A DNA stretch of 64,000 nucleotides, taken from assembly GCF_000336575.1 (NCBI RefSeq), contig NZ_AOPO01000003.1:186001-250000 (forward strand), written 5' to 3'. How positions within the stretch are numbered: the first letter of the stretch is position 1; each line of letters opens with the position of its first letter. A program made the position numbers and the translations under genes. Positions 58,675-64,000 of the stretch are shown piece after piece. This DNA is from Vreelandella titanicae BH1 (GTDB lineage: Bacteria > Pseudomonadota > Gammaproteobacteria > Pseudomonadales > Halomonadaceae). The notes below the pieces were generated by a model. That model saw only the letters and a program-made list of their open reading frames with translations, had not been told where the DNA came from and did no database searches.

Positions 58675-59131
58675 AGCGTTGGGGGCTGGCTGCTCTTGGC
58701 ATTGTGAAAATACCAGTTTAGCCCCAAGTGCACCCTCACTAGAAGACATCGATAGCTGGAGATTTTAAGTGTCGATTGAGGGGCAGGATGCTCATGTCCG
58801 CGATTTCGGCGAGGGTTTTGGTCGGCAGTTGCCTTTATTCTGTACGAGCTGTCTGACGAGAGTGTCAGGCGGGCATCACTTCTTCTCAATATTAAAAGAT
58901 TCTCGGGAATATACCAAAAGACTGGATCAGGCAAGAAAGGAAGAGTATTTGGCATTCTGATCCGTTCATTTTGAATCTATCATTCATGTGCTGATAAAGA
59001 GACTAGAAAACCAAGCCTCCTTCTCTAAAGAAGATGATTAAATCACAGGTGGGAAATTAGAGAGGAAGCGATCCATGAAGTTCTTTTTCGGCTCGGTAGG
59101 TTGAATAGATAGTTAACGTAAGGAGTAAATC
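58675..59131. other. Intergenic stretch without a gene
   Basis: No coding frame longer than about 60 codons has a start signal or family match. The stretch from 58970 on is AT-rich and probably carries the promoter of the small secreted peptide. Confidence 0.5.
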
Positions 59132-59302
59132 ATGAAACTTTTAAATGCGGCCTTAATCATTGCATTAATGCTTTCTTCAGGCGTGGCGCTTGCGGAAAGA
59201 GGCTCGGATGAAGATAACAGGATTGTTTATTCTGATTCGACGTCTACAGATAGCGGTACTCAGAATATTCCGGCCTCCCAGGTGCTTGCTGACAACCCTT
59301 GA
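59132..59302 (+). CDS. Small secreted peptide (56 residues)
   Basis: MKLLNAALIIALMLSSGVAL then AERGSDEDNR: a standard signal peptide with likely cleavage after ALA (residue 21), leaving a 35-residue acidic, Ser/Thr-rich mature peptide ending in VLADNP. AAGGAGTAAATC upstream of the ATG is a strong ribosome-binding site. No family is known to me. A decayed paralogue follows at 59451 with the same ribosome-binding site. Export to the periplasm is inferred. Confidence 0.7.
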   Translation: MKLLNAALIIALMLSSGVALAERGSDEDNRIVYSDSTSTDSGTQNIPASQVLADNP

Positions 59303-59450
59303 ACAGAGCTAAGTAGGTCAGTTGTAGGTAGTGTGTTTTGAAGTAACGTAAAGTCATTAAAACTGCTCGGTGGCATGTGGATTTTAAATTAATCACATGT
59401 CACAGGGTTGGTCGAGTGATGGCTAGTCATTTAAGGGTAAGGAGTAAATT

Positions 59451-59612
59451 ATGAAGATTTTACATGCAGCCTAAATGATTGTATTAGTACTTTTATCAGG
59501 TGAAACATCCGTTGAGAGAGGTTCCGATAAAGATAGAGAGATTGCTTATATCGAGTCAATGTCTTCGCAGCAAGCGAAAGAAGTTTGTTATTATCTGACA
59601 CGCTGGTTATAA
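59451..59612 (+). pseudogene. Broken paralogue of the small secreted peptide
   Basis: The start MKILHAA and AAGGAGTAAATT signal match the peptide gene at 59132, but the eighth codon is TAA. The frame then continues (MIVLVLLSGETSVERGSDKD) to a second stop at 59610. The nonsense mutation follows a signal-like start. Translation from ATG 59475 would lack most of the signal. Confidence 0.75.
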
Positions 59613-59653
59613 ACCTTAAAGCGAATTATTAATTTTGATGTAGGCAATAATGC

Positions 59654-59692
59654 CGGGCGGGCCTAGTCATTTTAGGCCCGCCCGTTTATTTT
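59654..59692 (+). terminator. Strong terminator hairpin
   Basis: CGGGCGGGCCTA and TAGGCCCGCCCG form a 12-base stem around GTCATTT, followed by TTTATTTT. It ends the peptide region before the convergent RND gene. Confidence 0.9.
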
Positions 59693-59815
59693 CAGGCTTC
59701 CATTTGATTCAGTAAGGTTGAGATTTTACGCTACCTCCTAGGGCTGCAGTCTCAATAGCCAAGCACAACATTTACCCCATTAGGTGAAGTGTTGCTTTGT
59801 CCAGCCCCGCGCCTT

Positions 59816-62800
59816 TCATGGTGTTGAGCGTTGAGCCCTACGCAATGATACCCACCCGGCAATACGCTGTTGCCCGCTCATGGCGGCTACCATCAAACTT
59901 GGCAGGAAAGTCAGCGTGATGAGCGTGGAGAACGCGATGCCAAACATCACGATGGCGCCCAGGCCACGGTAGAGTTCTGTGCCCGCCCCGGGGATCAGTA
60001 CCAGAGGGGCGATACCGAAGATGGTGGTCAGGCTGGACATCAGGATCGCGCGCAGACGGATATTGACCGCATCATCAACGGCCGCGACGATGGATTCCGC
60101 GCCTTCTTCCAGCCGCTTGTAGGCTTCCTGAACGATCAGGATCGGGTTGTTGACGACGGAGCCGAGCAATACCAGAAAGCCGAGTAGCGTGATCATATCG
60201 AAAGGCTGGTGGATGCCAAACGGAGCGCCGAGGCCGTTGAGTATCGCCAGGCCAAGAATCCCGCCCGCGAGCCCCAAGGGAATCGTGGCCATGACGAATA
60301 ACGGCCGCCCCCAGTGGCGGAAAATCGCCACCAACATCAAATAGCACAACAACACCGCGATCATGAAATTACCCGAGACCGCTTCGCGGGTAGCCTGCAA
60401 CTGGTCGCTGGCGCCGGTGATATCTATCGATACTCCGTGAGGGATCTCGCCAGCGACGCGCATGGCCTCAATCAACTCGTTTTGCACGCGTTCTACGCCC
60501 GTTTCCAGCGCCACCGAGCGTGGCGGCACGATATTCAGTGTCACCGTGCGGCGCCCGTCCAGCCGTCGAATGCTGTCCGTATCGACGGACTCGTTCAAAT
60601 CGGCCAATGCAGAAAGTGGCAGCACGTCGCCAGACGGTGTGGCAATGGGCAGCTCACCCAGGCGCTCTGCCCGCTGATCGCTACCCGCGCTGCTGAACAG
60701 GTAGATGTCGACCCGCCGGTCATCCAGGATCATCTGGTCGGCGAAAGCACCATCGCTTAGCGCCGCCACGGAATAGCCAAAGCGCTCAGCGTCGAGCCCG
60801 ACTTCCACCAGACGCTCCCACCGAGGCCGGATCTCCAGCAATAACTGATCCAGGCTGAGTGAGCTGGGTTCGGAACCAATCTGCGCGTCGTCGAACAGTG
60901 CTCCTGCGCGGGCATAGGCAAGGCTCGCAACCTGATAGATCTCGCCAAGATCAGAGCCGGAAATGTCCATGTTGATACTGCGCGTGCCGCCATCGTTGGT
61001 GGAGATGATGGAGCCCCGTGAGGCGAATGCGCGCATGCCCGGCCAGGCCGTAAAGCGTGCCTCGAGGGCGCCCATTAACGCTTCCAGATCGGTTGGATCT
61101 TTCGGGTCGGTAATGACACGAATGCCCTGGGCATCGACGAACATGGCGAAGAAGCGCAGTGCGGGCATATTCGTTTCGCCACGGTGGAAGCGTGCCGGTT
61201 CGTCATCAAGACGCTGCTGTAGCTCCGGGATTAGCTCCTGTGCGATGGATCCCATCTCCGTCAGATTGTAGCCCGGCGGTGCGATCATGTTAGAGAAGAT
61301 GCGCGCCTCTTCGCCTTCCGGCAAGTACTCCGCCGGTGGGGTTAGCCACACCACGACCCATGCCGACAAGCCAAGCGTGCCGAGTAGAATCATCGTTCGC
61401 CGTATCGGATGGCGATAGGCACGGGTGATCCTGCGGCCGAGGCGGTCAAAGGCGCCGTCCTCGGCGGTAACCCCTGGCTGGATTGTCGGTAGCAGTCGTG
61501 CCGCCATCGCCGGTAGCACGGTCACCGCAACGGCCATCGACGCAAGAATAGAAGAGGAAATCGCAATCGCGATATCTGAATAGAGCTGTCCGGCTTCCTC
61601 CTGAATGAATAGTGTGGGGGCAAATACCAGGACTGACGTAAGCGTGCTCGCCATGACCGCCGTCCAGACCCGGCGCACACCCGCCACTGCGGCATCGAAG
61701 GGTTTCAGGCCGCGTCGTCGTGCTTGATCGATGCTTTCGAGGACGACGATGGTGTTATCCAGTGTCATGCCGATGGCAAACGCTACGCCGGCCAATGAGA
61801 TAACGTTCAGCGTCCGGCCTGCGAGTAACAGGCCGATAAAGGCGGCGATCGTACAGACCGGTATGGCAATCACCCCGACAAAGGTGCTGCGCGCCGAACG
61901 CAGGAAGGCAAACATTATCAGTGTTGCCAGCAGTGTCCCGAGTAAAAGGTTATTCCAGACGTTGGCGACCGAGTCCTCAACGTAGCGCGCATCTTCGTTG
62001 ATCAGCGTCATTTCAAGACCCAGCGGCGCCAGAATCTCGTCGCTGATCGCCTCGACTTCCGGCAGTACGGCATACTTGGTCTGGACGACATTCGATCCCG
62101 TTTCTCGGCGCACCGCCAGGATCAGTGAAGGTAGGCCGTTATAGAATGCCTGGGTACGCATTTCATGATGACTGAGTCGGATATTGGCCAGTTCGGAGAG
62201 CCGCATCAAGGCGCCCTGGCGCTCGGCAATGATCAACTCGCCCATATCGGCGGGCTCGTGGAAGCGGCCGATCGTGCGTGCCATCACACTGCGCTTTCCA
62301 CTGTCCAGGTCGCCCGCTGAACTGTCGACGTTACGGGTCTGCAGTGCATTGCGCACATCGGTCATGTCGAGCCCGCGTTCGGCCAAACGGTACGGATCGA
62401 TTTCTACGCGCACCTGCCGTGCTTCCGCGCCCCATATTTCCACGAGCGAAACACCATTGACACGCTCCAGACGGGGGCGCACCTCATCCTCCAGAAAGTT
62501 ACGCATCATCGCCAGATCGAGGTTTTCCCCACTTTCCGCACGTGGCCCGATGCGGAAATACATGAAGGGTTCGTCCGAGGAAGAGACTGTCGTCAGGGCG
62601 GGGGCATCGACATTTTCAGGGTAGCTGGATACTTGGCTAAGCGCGTTGTTGGTGCGTATCAGCGCTTCATTAATGTCGACGCCGAAGGGAAACTCCAGCT
62701 CGATACTGGCTTGGCCGATGCTGGCGGTGGAAACCATTCGTTGGAGATTGGGCAAGGTGCGGAGGTATTGTTCCTGCTCGATAAGGATCTCTTGCTCCAC

Positions 62801-62971
62801 GTCACGGGGAGACGCCCCAGGCCAGCTTGTCTCCACGCTGATGGTGCGTACTTCCAGGTCGGGGATCATCTGAACCGGTACACGCAGTGCAGCAGTGATC
62901 CCCAGTAAGCAAAGGATCAGAACCGCGACGGCAATCAGGGTGCTGTGGTGAATAACGCGTCCGAAATCCAT
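59816..62971 (-). CDS. RND-family efflux pump (VexF/CzcA-MdtC-like), second system
   Basis: A 1,051-residue RND permease. Start MDFGRVIHHSTLIAVAVLIL, PVQMIPDLEVRTISVETSWP, the helix-4 acidic residue region (FAIGMTLDNTIVVLESIDQA, with one Asp where AdeB-type pumps have two), and VLLGSVVNNPILIVQEAYK near the end. The arrangement is the short-adaptor type with the adaptor gene directly upstream on the minus strand, three bases apart. Only one acidic residue in helix 4 suggests a different proton relay from the AdeB-like pump. It is distinct from the pump at 45473. Substrates unknown. Confidence 0.92.
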   Translation of the reverse strand: MDFGRVIHHSTLIAVAVLILCLLGITAALRVPVQMIPDLEVRTISVETSWPGASPRDVEQEILIEQEQYLRTLPNLQRMVSTASIGQASIELEFPFGVDINEALIRTNNALSQVSSYPENVDAPALTTVSSSDEPFMYFRIGPRAESGENLDLAMMRNFLEDEVRPRLERVNGVSLVEIWGAEARQVRVEIDPYRLAERGLDMTDVRNALQTRNVDSSAGDLDSGKRSVMARTIGRFHEPADMGELIIAERQGALMRLSELANIRLSHHEMRTQAFYNGLPSLILAVRRETGSNVVQTKYAVLPEVEAISDEILAPLGLEMTLINEDARYVEDSVANVWNNLLLGTLLATLIMFAFLRSARSTFVGVIAIPVCTIAAFIGLLLAGRTLNVISLAGVAFAIGMTLDNTIVVLESIDQARRRGLKPFDAAVAGVRRVWTAVMASTLTSVLVFAPTLFIQEEAGQLYSDIAIAISSSILASMAVAVTVLPAMAARLLPTIQPGVTAEDGAFDRLGRRITRAYRHPIRRTMILLGTLGLSAWVVVWLTPPAEYLPEGEEARIFSNMIAPPGYNLTEMGSIAQELIPELQQRLDDEPARFHRGETNMPALRFFAMFVDAQGIRVITDPKDPTDLEALMGALEARFTAWPGMRAFASRGSIISTNDGGTRSINMDISGSDLGEIYQVASLAYARAGALFDDAQIGSEPSSLSLDQLLLEIRPRWERLVEVGLDAERFGYSVAALSDGAFADQMILDDRRVDIYLFSSAGSDQRAERLGELPIATPSGDVLPLSALADLNESVDTDSIRRLDGRRTVTLNIVPPRSVALETGVERVQNELIEAMRVAGEIPHGVSIDITGASDQLQATREAVSGNFMIAVLLCYLMLVAIFRHWGRPLFVMATIPLGLAGGILGLAILNGLGAPFGIHQPFDMITLLGFLVLLGSVVNNPILIVQEAYKRLEEGAESIVAAVDDAVNIRLRAILMSSLTTIFGIAPLVLIPGAGTELYRGLGAIVMFGIAFSTLITLTFLPSLMVAAMSGQQRIAGWVSLRRAQRSTP

Positions 62972-62974
62972 GTG

Positions 62975-64000
62975 TTAACGCTCCACCACTTCCACGGGCT
63001 GACCGTCGGTCAGGGCCTCGTTGCCTCGGGTGACGACCTGATCGCCCTGGCGCAGGGTGTCACCCGCGACGGCGACCTGACCGCCCTGTTCATACAGAAT
63101 TTGCACCTGGCGCCGGCGGGCGATGCGTTCATTGTCTGTGTTATCGACGATGTAGACGCTGTGACTGCCATCCGGTTGGCGCAGCAACGCATCGCGACTG
63201 ATGGCCAACGTATCGGTTGCTTGCGAAGTTAAAGAAATTTCTGCCCGGGCAGAGGTGCCAGGAAGTAACCGGCTCTGCGGATCGTTTACCAGAAGGCGAA
63301 GTAGAAAGGTTCTTGCATCAGGATCGGTGACGGGAACCCGTGCAATGATCTGCGCTGGCAATGGGGTGTCATCCAGCGTATCGGCAAATACTTGCGCTTG
63401 TGCCTGCTCATCTAGCTGCCCAAATCGCTCTTGGGGCACTTGCACATCCAGACGTATACGATCAATCGTGACTAACGATAACACCGGCGTTCCCCGTTGC
63501 ACCCATTCGCCAACTTCGGTGAGTTTTTCGGCGACGACGCCTGGGAAGGGGGCTGGCAAACTGTGCCGTTCAACCAGTTCTTCCTGCTCTCGTGTGGCTG
63601 CTTGAGCGGAGGCTGCCGATGCCCGTGCTAGATTTAGCGCGGCAACACGCGATGCGACCTCTGTTGCGGGGATGGCCTGACGTTCAGCGAGCCGCTGTGC
63701 CTCATTTACCAAGCGTTCAGCCTCTCGCACCGAGGCGTTTGCCTCTTCCTCCTGAGCGCGAGCACGCGTGAGCGCCTGTTGTGCAAGGGCCGGGTCGAGT
63801 TCGAGGAGTAGCTGTCCGGTCTCAACATGATCACCCGCTTCAACATGCAGGCGTGCCACGAGTCCGTCCGCGCGAGGGGAGAGGCGTGTCTGGCGCTCAG
63901 CGGTTAGGGTACCCGTAAGTGACAACTGCTCGCCTAACGTCGCCAGTTCTGCTGGTGCCGCTGAGACAGGTACGGCAGCACGTTCATTGTCACTTATATT
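62975..64000 (-). CDS. RND efflux periplasmic adaptor, 3' part (runs off right edge)
   Basis: The frame is open on the minus strand from 62975 to the end of the window, so the start is beyond it. The visible 341 codons include the lipoyl/barrel start (TLTAERQTRLSPRADGLVAR), the coiled-coil hairpin (about 63600-63800) and the RND adaptor C-terminal barrel (VAGDTLRQGDQVVTRGNEAL). The stop precedes the pump gene by three bases. TTG 63923-63925 has been considered as a start but the frame continues upstream in protein-like sequence (PVSAAPAELATLGEQL). Periplasmic, probably membrane-anchored. Confidence 0.9.
   Translation of the reverse strand, partial: NISDNERAAVPVSAAPAELATLGEQLSLTGTLTAERQTRLSPRADGLVARLHVEAGDHVETGQLLLELDPALAQQALTRARAQEEEANASVREAERLVNEAQRLAERQAIPATEVASRVAALNLARASAASAQAATREQEELVERHSLPAPFPGVVAEKLTEVGEWVQRGTPVLSLVTIDRIRLDVQVPQERFGQLDEQAQAQVFADTLDDTPLPAQIIARVPVTDPDARTFLLRLLVNDPQSRLLPGTSARAEISLTSQATDTLAISRDALLRQPDGSHSVYIVDNTDNERIARRRQVQILYEQGGQVAVAGDTLRQGDQVVTRGNEALTDGQPVEVVER

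Larger units (their letters stand above)
59303..59815. other. Intergenic stretch with a peptide relic and terminator
   Basis: Contains the broken peptide gene (59451-59612) and a terminator (59654-59692). The rest is AT-rich and no other gene is seen. Confidence 0.55.

Noticed and set aside
1-64000. tRNA, rRNA or CRISPR features
   Set aside because: No clover-leaf, rRNA core sequence or regularly spaced direct repeats were seen by eye; a covariance search was not possible.

Overview
The window looks like a chromosome segment of a halophilic gammaproteobacterium, most likely Halomonas or a close relative. This rests on moderate GC with GC-rich third positions, a TRAP transporter with a gamma-glutamyltransferase, DUF808 membrane proteins, many DMT/MFS/RND exporters each beside a LysR, AraC, TetR or Lrp regulator, and a GFA-type zinc protein. 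No search was run, so the assignment is from gene content only. No rRNA, tRNA, CRISPR array or intact insertion sequence was seen.

Layout. 1-12,700: the 5' end of a RarD-like permease, then regulator/transporter or regulator/enzyme pairs: EamA|LysR (EamA frameshifted), parDE, DUF808, MFS|Lrp, AraC|SDR remnant, two VOC proteins, a saccharopine-dehydrogenase-like reductase, TetR|SDR with a double operator, and EamA|LysR. 12,700-27,300: a mosaic accessory region in which two partly parallel blocks (A about 12.7-17.9 kb, B about 18.2-26.1 kb; EamA-LysR and DUF808 in block B also match 0.6-4.2 kb) carry duplicated toxin-antitoxin-like modules, GFA proteins, one full-length Rpn nuclease, several detached Rpn tails, an intact and a decayed AbiEi/AbiEii system, parD relics and a FitA/FitB module. 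27,600-35,800: TRAP dctPQM + gamma-glutamyltransferase + TetR, AraC|TauE, and a MarR-GNAT fusion. 36,500-42,040: a large XRE-ATPase-TPR regulator, an FAD oxidoreductase and a protein of the Rhodococcus equi VapA family. 42,300-52,300: adeRS-like two-component genes divergent from an adeAB-like RND pump, then SmvA-like and Bcr-like MFS pumps. 52,400-64,000: a TonB siderophore receptor, small conserved proteins, a CynX-like permease, an SMC-like ATPase, a small secreted peptide with a broken paralogue, and a second RND pump whose adaptor runs off the right edge.

The most unusual part is 12.7-26.1 kb. Each block holds a HicA-like small protein, a helix-turn-helix protein and a free-standing copy of the Rpn C-terminal domain, behind a perfect 28-32 bp palindrome. 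In Escherichia coli the Rpn C-terminal domain is also made separately as the inhibitor (RpnS) of the toxic full-length nuclease. Here the only full-length rpn keeps a strong internal ribosome-binding site for that short product, and both detached tails keep the same start. At least four further Rpn fragments sit at chimeric junctions with LysR, GFA or DUF808 sequence, so the rpn 3' end has been a repeated recombination point. The second notable item is the VapA-family protein at 41.6 kb. A family of short operator-like repeats (five copies) is scattered through the window.
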